A stretch of DNA of 64,000 nucleotides, from assembly GCF_003432065.1 (NCBI RefSeq), contig NZ_QWDE01000003.1, positions 62,001 to 126,000 on the forward strand, given 5' to 3'. Of the stretch, positions 44,594 to 53,558 are shown piece by piece. The notes below the pieces were generated by a model. The model was given only the letters and a program-made list of their open reading frames with translations. It was not told the DNA's origin and ran no database searches. This stretch comes from Mucilaginibacter terrenus (GTDB taxonomy: Bacteria > Bacteroidota > Bacteroidia > Sphingobacteriales > Sphingobacteriaceae). The translations under genes and the position numbers were made by a program. Position 1 is the first letter of the stretch, and each line of letters starts with the position of its first letter.

Positions 44594-45550
44594 TTATTTG
44601 TTAACAGAATTAAATTTCGATTTTGGTAAACCCTCCTCAAGCCGGCTTGGCCTGATAACATAATAGACACCAAAAACAGCAACAATAATGGAAATTAGGT
44701 AAAATGCCATAGGAAGGAACACTGCCAGGTCCATATTCATTGGGAAAACATGGCTAAGCTGCGCGAAAACTGTCTCCCGTATTCCTGCTCCGCCCACACT
44801 TATAGGAATGATAGTAGCAAGCGCTGAGATAAGGAAAGACAATAAATAAGGCGAAAACTTACCGGTAAAACCCTGGCCAAAAAGGATACATATAATTGCA
44901 ATAACCTGTAGCGATTGTACACCTATCGCTTTCAGATGGCCCTCAAAAAAGTAGTGCGTGTACTCCCTGAAAAATTTATAAGCAACAAAATAATATATAG
45001 CAGAAGCTGCAACAAAAATCCCTAGCGGTATGCCTATATGGATGTCTATCTGCGGTATTAAAAAAATAAGTGCTACAGTAATAAGCCCTATTGCCCATAA
45101 GCCGCTTAACCTATCAAACATTATAGCCCAAAAAACTTTCTTCGCAGGCAATTTATAAGTTTTGTTGAGCAAGTATATTTTGTAGCCGTCGCCGCCGATG
45201 CCGCCGGGCAGCAGGAAGTTGTAAAACAATCCCAACAGATAAAGCCTGAAATTAAACCGGGGATCAAGGTTGAGCTTTATAGATTTAAAGTAGCTGGAAA
45301 GACGCCACGAAGAGATTACCATGGATACAAAAAAGCTTACCAAGGCAGCAAGCATCCACCAATAATTGGCATGGAACAGGCGATATTTTACTTGCTTCAG
45401 CGGAACCTTACTGAACACATAATACAACAATACGGAAGTAACAGCAAATTTAAGCACCACTTTGGTTACGCTCCAGGCAGTGTCTTTCCAGGTTTTTGGT
45501 TGCAGCGCTTTCTCTGTTTCCTCAACCTCTGTTTCAGCTAGATCTTTCAT
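44594..45550 (-). CDS. Lysylphosphatidylglycerol synthase TM-region-like membrane protein
   Basis: This 318-residue polytopic protein belongs to the UPF0104/flippase-like family ('LLPGGIGGDGYKIYLLNKTYKLPAKKVFWAIMFDRLSG', 'ISVGGAGIRETVFAQLSHVFPM'). I chose ATG 45550 (MKDLAETEVEE) over a TTG three codons upstream. Family members flip or help make lipids; here the aminoacylating domain is absent, so it is a membrane core only. Related proteins sit with polysaccharide genes; the two genes upstream are an MBOAT/SGNH pair. Confidence 0.85.
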   Translation of the reverse strand: MKDLAETEVEETEKALQPKTWKDTAWSVTKVVLKFAVTSVLLYYVFSKVPLKQVKYRLFHANYWWMLAALVSFFVSMVISSWRLSSYFKSIKLNLDPRFNFRLYLLGLFYNFLLPGGIGGDGYKIYLLNKTYKLPAKKVFWAIMFDRLSGLWAIGLITVALIFLIPQIDIHIGIPLGIFVAASAIYYFVAYKFFREYTHYFFEGHLKAIGVQSLQVIAIICILFGQGFTGKFSPYLLSFLISALATIIPISVGGAGIRETVFAQLSHVFPMNMDLAVFLPMAFYLISIIVAVFGVYYVIRPSRLEEGLPKSKFNSVNK

Positions 45551-45595
45551 GCGGCGCAAAGGTAATCATTAACGGCATCTACCGCAATGTGCTGT

Positions 45596-46555
45596 TTAAT
45601 GTATGCTTTTCATAAAGCTATCTTGCTTAAGATCGTGCGCAAACTTTTTTGAAAAAAGCTGTGAACCGCGCAAATTCAGGTGTTCGGCATTGTAAAAATA
45701 TCGCTTATCAAAACTAATTTCATCAGCCGAGTAATCGTATAACGGTATATCATATTTAGCGCTAAAACGCTTTATTAACTTAAACAACTCCGGCCTGTTA
45801 GCCAGATAGCGCTGTCCGCTAATGTATTCGGGAGTATAAACAAATATAACCTTGGTGCCATTCCGTTTACATTCCTGCAGGTACCTGTCAAACAGATTTA
45901 TGGCTTGTTTATCAAACTTAATATTGTAAGTGCCTTTTATTGAGCCCCCCTCGGCAAAGGCATCAACATATTCTGCTTCTATTCCCTGGTAGCCGTTAAC
46001 GCGGTCGGCTTTATTTGGGTACTTACCCGTTGATAAAGAAAAAGCCAGGTGAATAGGAGCTGTTTTACCGTAGTAGCGTGCAAGCGGCAAATAATAATCA
46101 GCCTTGGTATAGCCCGCGTAATTCATTGTGTGCTTAGCAACCAGGGTGTCCCATAACATAAAAGGCAGAAACTGATCCGGATCAAATAGATCGTCTCGTT
46201 TTTGAAAGGTCATAAAGTCGAGCGAGTGGATGATCACTTTTGGCTTTTTATTATATTTAAGCAGAAGGTGGTGTCGCAAATATTGAATATCAATGGGGTA
46301 AGCATTTAAGCCAAAATTGTATGCCGATTGGTGCAATGAATCAGAAAGAATTTCGGGATCAATATGTACGAACGCGCGTGATGCACCATATATCCAAACT
46401 TTAGCATTAATCTTACCCGCATATATCTCCTGCCATACCTGGCTTTCTCCTCTTTTTAGTTTGCGTAAGTTGGTAGATAAATAGCTATCTACAGCGTAAC
46501 ACAGCAAAACAATGGGAGCTATAAACAACAGAAACTTTAATATAAACCTCTTCAT
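45596..46555 (-). CDS. SGNH-hydrolase-like protein paired with MBOAT
   Basis: This 319-residue protein has an N-terminal membrane helix ('MKRFILKFLLFIAPIVLLCYAVDS', start ATG 46555; an upstream extension lies inside the MBOAT gene). The SGNH pattern shows in 'IYGASRAFVHIDPEIL' (Ser), 'YPIDIQYLRHHLLLKYNKKP' and the last His in 'YNAEHLNLRGSQLF'. The protein would act in the periplasm like AlgX/DltD-type partners that pass acetyl groups to polysaccharide. Its start overlaps the MBOAT stop by one base (TAATG). Confidence 0.72.
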   Translation of the reverse strand: MKRFILKFLLFIAPIVLLCYAVDSYLSTNLRKLKRGESQVWQEIYAGKINAKVWIYGASRAFVHIDPEILSDSLHQSAYNFGLNAYPIDIQYLRHHLLLKYNKKPKVIIHSLDFMTFQKRDDLFDPDQFLPFMLWDTLVAKHTMNYAGYTKADYYLPLARYYGKTAPIHLAFSLSTGKYPNKADRVNGYQGIEAEYVDAFAEGGSIKGTYNIKFDKQAINLFDRYLQECKRNGTKVIFVYTPEYISGQRYLANRPELFKLIKRFSAKYDIPLYDYSADEISFDKRYFYNAEHLNLRGSQLFSKKFAHDLKQDSFMKSIH

Positions 46556-48006
46556 TAGAATTGAAAATAGATAAAGTTCTGCGCTAAGCCGGCAAACAGA
46601 AAGATAAGCACCAACGACCCGTAATAAAAAGCCCATCGCACCGGTGCCGGCCACCTGGGCACCAGTTTAGAAAGCGCATGTTCACCATCTTTACCTAACC
46701 ATTCCAATACAAGCAGGTAGCCGATGAATATAAAAGTATGCTGAACCAGGTTCATCTTATCAAATACAGGCGACGTAAATAAACTTGCTGAGAATAACGA
46801 CCGGTAAATGTCTCCTGCCTGCGCTACCGACTCACTACGAAAAAGCACAAAGCTGAGCATCACCAGGATAAAGGTTCCTAACATCGAAACAAACTCTTTA
46901 AACGTTGGCAGCAGCCTCCCTTTTGTAAGCTTTTTCTTTTTGTTAAAGCTGCCCTTTAAGATAAGCGGGATGTAAAAGCACCCGTGTAAAAACCCGAACA
47001 GTACAAAAGTCCAGTTTGGGCCATGCCAAATACCTATTAATGTAAAGTTGATGAGTATGGCCAATATAATTCCGGCTTTATCATAATCGCGCAGCCAGAT
47101 GTTCAATGGTGTAAAAACATATTCGGTAAGCCAGGTAGTGAGGGAGATGTGCCACTTCCTCCAAAATTCACCAATGTTCTGCGAAAAGAAAGGGTAATCA
47201 AAATTACGGGTAATGTTTATACCGAGTAGTTTAGCCAATCCCATAGCCATATCTGAATAGCCCGAGAAATCAGCATATATTTGGATGGTATACAGGAATA
47301 AACTGATGATTATAGAACTTGCAGGTAGCGTATGGTACTTTGCGAAAACGCTGTCGGTAATCAGCGCGCAATTATCAGCCACTACGGTCTTCTTAAACAA
47401 TCCCCATAATATCTGCCGCAAGCCATCTGTTGCCATTCCTTCTTCAAACACACGCTTCTTTTGTAATTGAGGCAATAAAAACCCGGCTTTATCTATCGGG
47501 CCGGACACCAGGCTAGGGAAAAAAGCCGCGAATGTGAAAAATGAAAGCCAATCTGTAGTAGGCTGTATCTTACGCTTATTTACATCAAAAAGGTAACTCA
47601 ATAACCTGAAGGTGTAAAAGCTTATACCCAGTGGAAGGATGATATTAAGCGTATGCGTACTCCACTTACTGTTAAAACCAGAAAATAAACTAAGAAACGA
47701 GCTAACAAAGAAGTTAGCATACTTAAAATACGCCAGCAAGCCTATGGAGGTAATAATGCCCAAATTAACAAACAATCGTCGCTTTTTTGGATCTTCTGTG
47801 TTGCCGACGTAATAGCCAAGTGTATAATGCAACGCCGTAGAAAATATTAGCAGCCACAGTAACCGCCAGTCCCAATAACAATAGAACGCGTAGCTGGCCG
47901 TTAACAACACAACATTCTGCAAGCGGCCGCTTGCTTTAAATACAAACCAATAGAGCGTAAAAACAATAATAAAAAACGCCGCAAAGGCTTGTGAGTTAAA
48001 AAGCAT
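46555..48006 (-). CDS. MBOAT family O-acyltransferase (AlgI-like)
   Basis: This 483-residue protein has about 11 membrane helices and the catalytic His in 'IGIWHGPNWTFVLFGFLHG' (about 320). 'LPLGISFYTFRLLSYLFDVNKRK' and 'FFPSLVSGPIDKA' are MBOAT/AlgI hallmarks. The family carries acyl groups (usually acetyl) across the inner membrane onto polysaccharides. It overlaps the SGNH-like gene (TAATG) and is translated with it. The acceptor polysaccharide is unknown. Confidence 0.93.
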   Translation of the reverse strand: MLFNSQAFAAFFIIVFTLYWFVFKASGRLQNVVLLTASYAFYCYWDWRLLWLLIFSTALHYTLGYYVGNTEDPKKRRLFVNLGIITSIGLLAYFKYANFFVSSFLSLFSGFNSKWSTHTLNIILPLGISFYTFRLLSYLFDVNKRKIQPTTDWLSFFTFAAFFPSLVSGPIDKAGFLLPQLQKKRVFEEGMATDGLRQILWGLFKKTVVADNCALITDSVFAKYHTLPASSIIISLFLYTIQIYADFSGYSDMAMGLAKLLGINITRNFDYPFFSQNIGEFWRKWHISLTTWLTEYVFTPLNIWLRDYDKAGIILAILINFTLIGIWHGPNWTFVLFGFLHGCFYIPLILKGSFNKKKKLTKGRLLPTFKEFVSMLGTFILVMLSFVLFRSESVAQAGDIYRSLFSASLFTSPVFDKMNLVQHTFIFIGYLLVLEWLGKDGEHALSKLVPRWPAPVRWAFYYGSLVLIFLFAGLAQNFIYFQF

Positions 48007-48132
48007 GTCTGCTGTAATTATACAAAGTTTTTAGCCGGGCAAACATGCCTTTGTTCATCTAAATAACATATCTTAAATGAGTGCCCCTAATCTCTGAAAA
48101 TAACGGTATTTTTGCGGCAAATTTCTTAAACT

Positions 48133-49002
48133 ATGGGAAAGGTAAAAGTAGGATTAGTGCAGATGAGCTGCACAGCAAACAAGCAGGAGAACCTGGACAA
48201 GGCTATTGCAAAGGTGCGTGAAGCTGCTGCACAAGGCGCGCAGATAGTTTGCCTGCAGGAGCTTTTTACGTCGTTATACTTTTGCGATGTAGAAGATTAT
48301 GATAACTTTAAGCTGGCTGAGCCTATTCCTGGCCCGTCGACCGATGCCCTGTCTGCCGTTGCTGCGGAATTGGGTGTGGTGATCATTGGTTCTTTATTTG
48401 AAAAACGTGCTCAGGGTGTATATCATAACACTACCGCTGTGCTTGATGCTGACGGTACCTACCTTGGCAAGTACCGCAAGATGCATATCCCGGACGATCC
48501 TGGCTTTTACGAAAAATTCTACTTTACTCCCGGCGACCTTGGTTACAAGGTGTTTAAAACCAAATTTGCCACTATAGGTGTACTAATCTGCTGGGACCAA
48601 TGGTACCCGGAAGCTGCGCGTATTACCGCGTTAATGGGTGCTGAAATATTATTTTACCCTACAGCCATCGGCTGGGCTTCCAGCCAGGACGATATTACCA
48701 ACACCGAGCAATATAACGCGTGGCAAACCATCCAACGTTCGCACGCGATTGCCAACGGTGTACACGTCGTAAGTGTGAACCGTTCAGGTGAAGAAGCAGG
48801 GCTGCACTTCTGGGGTGGATCGTTCGTTTCCAACCCGTTCGGTACGGTAATGTACCAGGCACCACATCATGAAGAAGACATAAAGGTATTAGAACTGGAT
48901 ACTGATAAAAGCGATTACTACCGCAGCCACTGGCCGTTCCTTCGCGATAGAAGAATAGACAGCTATCAGCCGATCACAAAGCGACTGCTCGACAACGACT
49001 AA
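48133..49002 (+). CDS. aguB: N-carbamoylputrescine amidase
   Basis: This 289-residue nitrilase-superfamily enzyme splits N-carbamoylputrescine to putrescine, CO2 and ammonia. The Glu-Lys-Cys triad is visible: Glu in 'CLQELFTSLYFC' (about 43), Lys in 'GKYRKMHIPDDPGFYEKFYF' (about 116) and Cys in 'GVLICWDQWYPEAARI' (about 153). It is followed by aguA, with a long palindrome between. The putative -7 element TATTTTTG lies about 20 bp upstream of the ATG. Confidence 0.95.
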   Translation: MGKVKVGLVQMSCTANKQENLDKAIAKVREAAAQGAQIVCLQELFTSLYFCDVEDYDNFKLAEPIPGPSTDALSAVAAELGVVIIGSLFEKRAQGVYHNTTAVLDADGTYLGKYRKMHIPDDPGFYEKFYFTPGDLGYKVFKTKFATIGVLICWDQWYPEAARITALMGAEILFYPTAIGWASSQDDITNTEQYNAWQTIQRSHAIANGVHVVSVNRSGEEAGLHFWGGSFVSNPFGTVMYQAPHHEEDIKVLELDTDKSDYYRSHWPFLRDRRIDSYQPITKRLLDND

Positions 49003-49012
49003 TTACCCTACA

Positions 49013-49095
49013 CGTCATTGCGAGGTACGAAGCAATCTCCCTTTAGAGTAACTAAAGAGCGTGATCTTGAGATTGCTTCGTACCTCGCAATGACG
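49013..49095. repeat. Perfect 27-bp inverted repeat between aguB and aguA
   Basis: The left arm (49013-49039, CGTCATTGCGAGGTACGAAG...) is the exact reverse complement of the right arm (49069-49095). The 29-nt spacer contains a smaller palindrome (CTTTAG...CTAAAG). 'GTCATTGCGAGG..CGAAGCAATCT' is a dispersed palindromic repeat known from many bacterial genomes. It starts 11 bp after the aguB stop and ends 16 bp before the aguA start; the RNA would fold as a long hairpin. Confidence 0.9.
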
Positions 49096-49110
49096 CACTT
49101 TACACAGCTC

Positions 49111-50169
49111 ATGACTAACATTTCATCAAACATAAGCATGCCGGTTTCCGCCGGTTTCCATTTCCCTGCCGAGTGGGCGCCCCATACCGCTACCTGGCTT
49201 AGCTGGCCGCATAAAGAAGCATCATGGCCGGGCAAACTGGGTATGATCTACGGTAAGTATGCTGAATTTATCAAAGTGCTTACAGAAGGCGAGATCGTGC
49301 GAATCAACGTGGTTGATGAGCAAATGGCTGCATTTGCAAAACAGCAACTGCAGGTTGTTGGTGCGGACCTATGCAAGGTGGAATTCTTTGAGTTCCCTAC
49401 CAATGACGCCTGGTGCCGCGATCACGGGCCTGCTTTCCTGGTAAATTACGAAACTAAGGAAAAAGCAATAGTTGACTGGGGATACAATGCCTGGGGCAAC
49501 AAGTACCCTCCGTATGACCTGGATGATGTGATCCCTACCCGTATAGCGCACCACTTTAACCTACCCGTTTACAACCCGGGTATTGTTATGGAGGGTGGAT
49601 CCGTCGACTTCAACGGAGCTGAAACTGTGCTTACTACAACGGCTTGCCTGCTTAACCCTAACCGCAACCCGCACCTTAATCAGGAGCAAATAGAAGGCTA
49701 CCTGCGTAACTATTACGGTGTGGAGCAAGTACTTTGGCTCGGCGAAGGCATCATAGGTGACGATACCGACGGCCACATAGACGATATAACCCGTTTTGTT
49801 AACCAAGACACAGTGGTAACCGCCGTTGAAGAGAATAAAAACGACGAAAACTACCACATCCTACAGGAAAACCTGCAAACGCTAAAGACAATGCGCTTGC
49901 TTAACGGCAAACAGCTAAACATTATCGAGCTGCCAATGCCTGATCCTGTTATATACGATGACCAGCGGTTACCGGCATCATACGCCAACTTCTACATTGG
50001 TAATGCCGCGGTAGTAGTTCCTACCTACCGTTCTAAAAATGACGACAAAGCGCTGGACATTATCCAAAGCTGCTTTCCGGACAGGAAAGTTGTGGGCATC
50101 GACTCAACAGATATTATTTGGGGTTTGGGGAGCTTTCACTGCCTGAGCCAGCAGGAACCGGCGGTGTAA
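49111..50169 (+). CDS. aguA: Agmatine deiminase
   Basis: This 352-residue enzyme converts agmatine to N-carbamoylputrescine and ammonia. I chose ATG 49111 because 31 codons upstream lie inside the palindrome. Motifs: 'WAPHTATWLSWPHKEASWPG', 'DAWCRDHGPAFLV', 'GGSVDFNGAETVL', 'DDTDGHIDDITRFV' and the catalytic Cys in 'GLGSFHCLSQQEPA' (about 346). Together with aguB it completes putrescine formation from agmatine; the arginine decarboxylase is not in the window. Confidence 0.95.
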   Translation: MTNISSNISMPVSAGFHFPAEWAPHTATWLSWPHKEASWPGKLGMIYGKYAEFIKVLTEGEIVRINVVDEQMAAFAKQQLQVVGADLCKVEFFEFPTNDAWCRDHGPAFLVNYETKEKAIVDWGYNAWGNKYPPYDLDDVIPTRIAHHFNLPVYNPGIVMEGGSVDFNGAETVLTTTACLLNPNRNPHLNQEQIEGYLRNYYGVEQVLWLGEGIIGDDTDGHIDDITRFVNQDTVVTAVEENKNDENYHILQENLQTLKTMRLLNGKQLNIIELPMPDPVIYDDQRLPASYANFYIGNAAVVVPTYRSKNDDKALDIIQSCFPDRKVVGIDSTDIIWGLGSFHCLSQQEPAV

Positions 50170-50195
50170 CCCCATTGCAAATTCCCCTTATAAAT

Positions 50196-50233
50196 GGCGG
50201 CTGTTGTAAATGCAATAGCCGCCTTATTTTTTC
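50196..50233 (+). terminator. Rho-independent terminator of aguA
   Basis: Stem GGCGGCT / AGCCGCC extended by GTTG/CAAT pairing (11 bp), followed by TTATTTTTTC, 26 bp after the aguA stop. Confidence 0.85.
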
Positions 50234-50343
50234 ACCGACGTTTTCTCCCCCCTTACCGACTTCTTTAATTACATTGCCAGTAATCCGTTTGAGGATGCGT
50301 TAACTTACAATAGATTTGGTTAACAATAAAATTTACAAATATC

Positions 50344-51180
50344 ATGTCCAACAATATAGATATCAAACCTAACAAAGCCAATGGCAAAGTTATGTTCGGA
50401 GCAATACTGCTCCTCGTAGGCGGCTTCCTTCTGCTTAAACAATTAGGCCTGTTCTTCCTGCCCGATTCATTAGACCTTTGGCCACTTTGGCTTATTTTCT
50501 GGGGCCTGGTTATTGGCGCCCGTAACAACTGGCAAAAAACATCATGGCTGGTATTAACTGGCTTGGGCACTATCTTCCTGTTAACCGAGAACCTGCACAA
50601 CTCCAGCGGTGTTGTTTGGCCTTTAGCTTTCATCGGCCTGGGTATATGGATCATCATGAGGAAAAAGCATGATCACACCATTGTTAAAGATGCAGATTAC
50701 TGGGATCGCAAGTACCGCACCGGTCCTTATGCTGAAAAACCGCTTGCCGATTTCGGCGACGCTTCAACTGCAGAAGGCCCCGCGACAGATGTTCCGCCTG
50801 TAGAGCCTGTAACAGGCGGCAGTGTACCTCCACCATCATACGACGACGTATTAGATGCCACAGCCATTTTCGGCGGGGTGAACAAAACCATATTCTCTAA
50901 GAACTTCCGCGGAGGCGATATCACCAACATATTTGGCGGCAGCGAACTGGACTTTACTCATGCTGACATAAACGGCATGGTGTATATAGACATTACACAG
51001 GTATTCGGTGGTACCAAGATCATCGTTCCGGCTAACTGGCAGGTAGTGTCAGACATCTCGGCCATCTTCGCCGGCACAGACGACAAACGCATCAAGAGCA
51101 TGCGCCCTATCAATGCCGATAAGGTGTTGGTTTTAAAGGGTGTATCGCTATTTGCAGGTGTAGAAATACGCAGTTATTAA
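50344..51180 (+). CDS. LiaF-like membrane protein (DUF5668 plus C-terminal LiaF domain)
   Basis: This 278-residue protein has an N-terminal LiaI/LiaF-type membrane region ('GAILLLVGGFLLLKQLGLFFLPDSLDLWPLWLIFWGLVIGARNN', four helices in all to about residue 100), a proline-rich linker and a C-terminal beta-rich LiaF domain with repeated 'AIFGGVNKTIFS', 'NIFGGSELDFT', 'QVFGGTKI' units. In Firmicutes LiaF restrains a LytS-like kinase; here a LytS-type kinase and a LytTR regulator are two genes downstream. A functional link is inference. Confidence 0.85.
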   Translation: MSNNIDIKPNKANGKVMFGAILLLVGGFLLLKQLGLFFLPDSLDLWPLWLIFWGLVIGARNNWQKTSWLVLTGLGTIFLLTENLHNSSGVVWPLAFIGLGIWIIMRKKHDHTIVKDADYWDRKYRTGPYAEKPLADFGDASTAEGPATDVPPVEPVTGGSVPPPSYDDVLDATAIFGGVNKTIFSKNFRGGDITNIFGGSELDFTHADINGMVYIDITQVFGGTKIIVPANWQVVSDISAIFAGTDDKRIKSMRPINADKVLVLKGVSLFAGVEIRSY

Positions 51181-51218
51181 TAAGCATAAACTATCAGTCA
51201 CATAAAACTCTCGCTATT

Positions 51219-51554
51219 ATGAATTGGTACGTAGCAAAATTGGTTTTCAGGGTGATAAGTGGCAACGGCGATCACAATGCACAGTTTGATGAGCAGCTCC
51301 GCCTGATAAACGCAGACACCGAATACCAGGCATTTGAAAAGGCCAGCAACATTGGCCATGCCAACGAGGACAGCTTCCTGAACGCGCAAAAACAAACCGT
51401 TAAATGGCAGTTTATTGATGTTGCTGAGCTTAATGCCATTGGCACACCAACCGACGGTGCCGAACTGTACTACAACATACACGAAACACCTGACCCGGAA
51501 CTGTACATTGCCTGGGCACATCATAAGTCGGCTTTGCTGGGCGTAAAAAATTAA
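51219..51554 (+). CDS. DUF4288 domain protein
   Basis: This 111-residue cytosolic protein starts 'MNWYVAKLVFRVISGNGDHNAQFDEQLRLINA' and carries 'KQTVKWQFIDVAELNAIG'. Both are typical of DUF4288. No function is known. It lies 38 bp after the LiaF-like gene and 18 bp before the kinase gene, in the same operon. Confidence 0.85.
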   Translation: MNWYVAKLVFRVISGNGDHNAQFDEQLRLINADTEYQAFEKASNIGHANEDSFLNAQKQTVKWQFIDVAELNAIGTPTDGAELYYNIHETPDPELYIAWAHHKSALLGVKN

Positions 51555-51572
51555 TAATTTAGTAAATACGTT

Positions 51573-52607
51573 TTGGCATCTACACAGCTATCACCAGGAA
51601 AACTATTCGGAGCGTTCGCCATCAGCGGAATTGTTTGGGCAGCCCTGCAAGCCTACATTTTGCATAGTTTCGGCTTTTTCTGGGTGGTGTCGGCTGCAGA
51701 TGCCGGTCTTAGCGCTGTACTGCTGTCGGTAGCGTGCTGGCTCATCAACAATAATCTGCGCTACTACCAGCCGGATAAAGGCAGCTACATTTATCTGTTG
51801 GTTTGGTGCGGTGCTCTAGCGTTTGGTTGTGCTACAGGCTGCCGCTACATTTTACCGCTATTTAACTTTGGCGGCGTTTATGATAATTTTTTGAAGCAAT
51901 CTTTGGTTATACGCGTATTTACAGACTTCCTGGCAATTGGCTGGATGGCCATGATCAGCGCGCTGTTTTACTCGCAGCTTGACCAGAAAAGAACCGAGCA
52001 GCGCAAAACCGAGGCAGAAAAACTTGCCCGCGATGCCGAATTGTATAATCTGCGCCAGCAACTGCAACCCCACTTTTTATTTAACAGCCTCAACTCTATC
52101 AACGCGCTTATCGGCTTTAAGCCCGAACTTGCCCGTAAAATGGTGCAGCAACTGTCGGATTTCCTTCGCGGCACGCTTAAAAAAGATGATAACCTGCTGG
52201 TGCCTTTGAGCGACGAACTCGCGCACCTTAACTTATACCTCGATATTGAAAAAGTAAGGTTTGGCCACCGCCTGCAAACCGAGATAAGCTGCGACGGCAA
52301 CTGCGAAACCGCGTTACTGCCGTCATTATTGCTTCAGCCTTTGGTAGAGAACGCTATTAAGTTTGGCTTGTATGACACAACCGGGGAAGTAACCATCAGT
52401 CTGCGGGCCGAAATGGATGAACAATACCTGGTTATTATGATACAAAACCCTTATGATGCCAAAACATCAAGGCCGCGCAAAGGCACCGGATTTGGCCTTA
52501 GCGGGGTGCAGAGGCGATTATATTTGATATTTGCGCGTAACGATTTGATGGAAACACACGCGAATGATGATATATTTACAACCATAATAAAAATACCGCA
52601 GCAATGA
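51573..52607 (+). CDS. LytS/YehU-type sensor histidine kinase
   Basis: This 344-residue membrane kinase has four N-terminal transmembrane helices (about 10-140) and a His-kinase domain with 'QPHFLFNSLNSINALIG' (phospho-His about residue 168), 'LLLQPLVENAIKFGLY' (N box) and 'KGTGFGLSGVQRRLYLIF' (G2). This is the HPK7/LytS class, which pairs with LytTR regulators. The start is TTG (51573). The stop overlaps the next gene's ATG (ATGA), so the two are coupled. Confidence 0.95.
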   Translation: MASTQLSPGKLFGAFAISGIVWAALQAYILHSFGFFWVVSAADAGLSAVLLSVACWLINNNLRYYQPDKGSYIYLLVWCGALAFGCATGCRYILPLFNFGGVYDNFLKQSLVIRVFTDFLAIGWMAMISALFYSQLDQKRTEQRKTEAEKLARDAELYNLRQQLQPHFLFNSLNSINALIGFKPELARKMVQQLSDFLRGTLKKDDNLLVPLSDELAHLNLYLDIEKVRFGHRLQTEISCDGNCETALLPSLLLQPLVENAIKFGLYDTTGEVTISLRAEMDEQYLVIMIQNPYDAKTSRPRKGTGFGLSGVQRRLYLIFARNDLMETHANDDIFTTIIKIPQQ

Positions 52608-53353
52608 CACGCGTTTTGATCATAGATGATGAGCCTCTGGCCCGGATGGTTGTACTGGAATACCTGCAGGACTTTAAAGATAAGATAGAAGTATTACAGG
52701 AATGCGGCGACGGCTTTGAAGGCCTTAAAGCTATACAGCAGCTACAGCCTGATCTCATCTTCCTGGACGTGCAGATGCCCAAAATAAATGGTTTTGAAAT
52801 GCTGGAGCTGGTAGAGAATCCTCCGGCAGTAATATTTGCCACAGCTTTTGATGAATACGCCATTAAAGCTTTTGAAGCACATGCGGTAGACTACCTGTTA
52901 AAACCTTTCAGCAAGGAACGTTTTAACAAAGCAATAGAGAAGTTCTTAGCTCAGGCTGCCGCTACGCCAGGCGTTGTAAAACCTACAGCAAGCCTGCTGG
53001 AAGAAGCGGGCCAATCTCCCGCGCAAAACGAGCGCATTGTTGTAAAAACCGGCACTAAAGTAAAAATTATAGCCGTGCAGGACGTAGAGTACCTGCAGGC
53101 CGATGACGACTACGTAAGCGTAATAACAGCCGAAGGGGCGTTTCTTAAAAATAAGACCATGGCGTTCTTCGAAAAGACGCTGGACCCGCGTCAATTTGTT
53201 CGCGTACACCGCTCCTACATAATCGCCATACAACAAATCACCCGTTTAGACCCTTACGAGAAAGACAGCCATCTGGCTATCCTTAAATCGGGCGCTAAGA
53301 TCCCCGTTAGTAAAACGGGTTACGTTAAGCTGAAGCAGGTGTTGGGAATATAA
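52604..53353 (+). CDS. LytTR family response regulator
   Basis: This 249-residue regulator has an N-terminal receiver with the phospho-acceptor Asp in 'LIFLDVQMPKINGFEML' (about 55) and the Lys in 'YLLKPFSKERF', then a C-terminal LytTR DNA-binding domain ('VEYLQADDDYVSVITAEG', 'FVRVHRSYIIAIQQITRL', 'IPVSKTGYVKLKQVLG'). It forms a two-component pair with the preceding kinase; targets are unknown. Confidence 0.96.
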   Translation: MTRVLIIDDEPLARMVVLEYLQDFKDKIEVLQECGDGFEGLKAIQQLQPDLIFLDVQMPKINGFEMLELVENPPAVIFATAFDEYAIKAFEAHAVDYLLKPFSKERFNKAIEKFLAQAAATPGVVKPTASLLEEAGQSPAQNERIVVKTGTKVKIIAVQDVEYLQADDDYVSVITAEGAFLKNKTMAFFEKTLDPRQFVRVHRSYIIAIQQITRLDPYEKDSHLAILKSGAKIPVSKTGYVKLKQVLGI

Positions 53354-53387
53354 TTTCGTAAAGCGCGTAAAAAAATTAAGAAATTTC

Positions 53388-53417
53388 TTGATTCATCAGA
53401 AACATTGCTTATAATTG
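53388..53417 (+). promoter_or_regulatory. Promoter of the leader-peptide element
   Basis: TTG (53388-53390), a 19-bp spacer and TATAATTG (53410-53417, one mismatch to TAnnTTTG) form a good Bacteroidetes promoter. Transcription would start at about 53424, on the GTG of the leader peptide. Confidence 0.7.
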
Positions 53418-53421
53418 CATC

Positions 53422-53478
53422 GTGAAAACAACAACAATACAAAGCTTTATACCGCACCCGAAGTATCGGAGGGGATAG
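53422..53478 (+). CDS. Putative leader peptide VKTTTIQSFIPHPKYRRG
   Basis: An 18-codon frame starts with GTG at 53422 and stops at TAG 53478. It starts almost exactly at the predicted transcription start. Three successive ACA (Thr) codons follow the first Lys and two CCG (Pro) codons come later. A strong Shine-Dalgarno-like GGAGG sits at its end, 8 bp before ATG TAT TGA (53481-53489), a minimal frame. An intrinsic terminator lies 31 bp after its stop. This layout resembles attenuator leaders but no regulated gene can be named. It may instead be a short regulatory RNA. Confidence 0.45.
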   Translation: MKTTTIQSFIPHPKYRRG

Positions 53479-53508
53479 CTATGTATTGAGTAGTATAATA
53501 AATACATT

Positions 53509-53541
53509 AAAATCCTCTTAGGCTTCTTAAGGGGATTTTTT
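53509..53541 (+). terminator. Terminator/attenuator after the leader peptide
   Basis: 12-bp stem (AAAATCCTCTTA / TAAGGGGATTTT, one G-U pair), a 7-nt loop and a T-run at 53536-53541. Its 5' arm (ATCCTCT, 53512-53518) can pair instead with AGGGGAT at 53470-53476 at the end of the leader frame, so an antiterminator fold is possible. Confidence 0.75.
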
Positions 53542-53558
53542 GTTTACAGAGCATTTTC

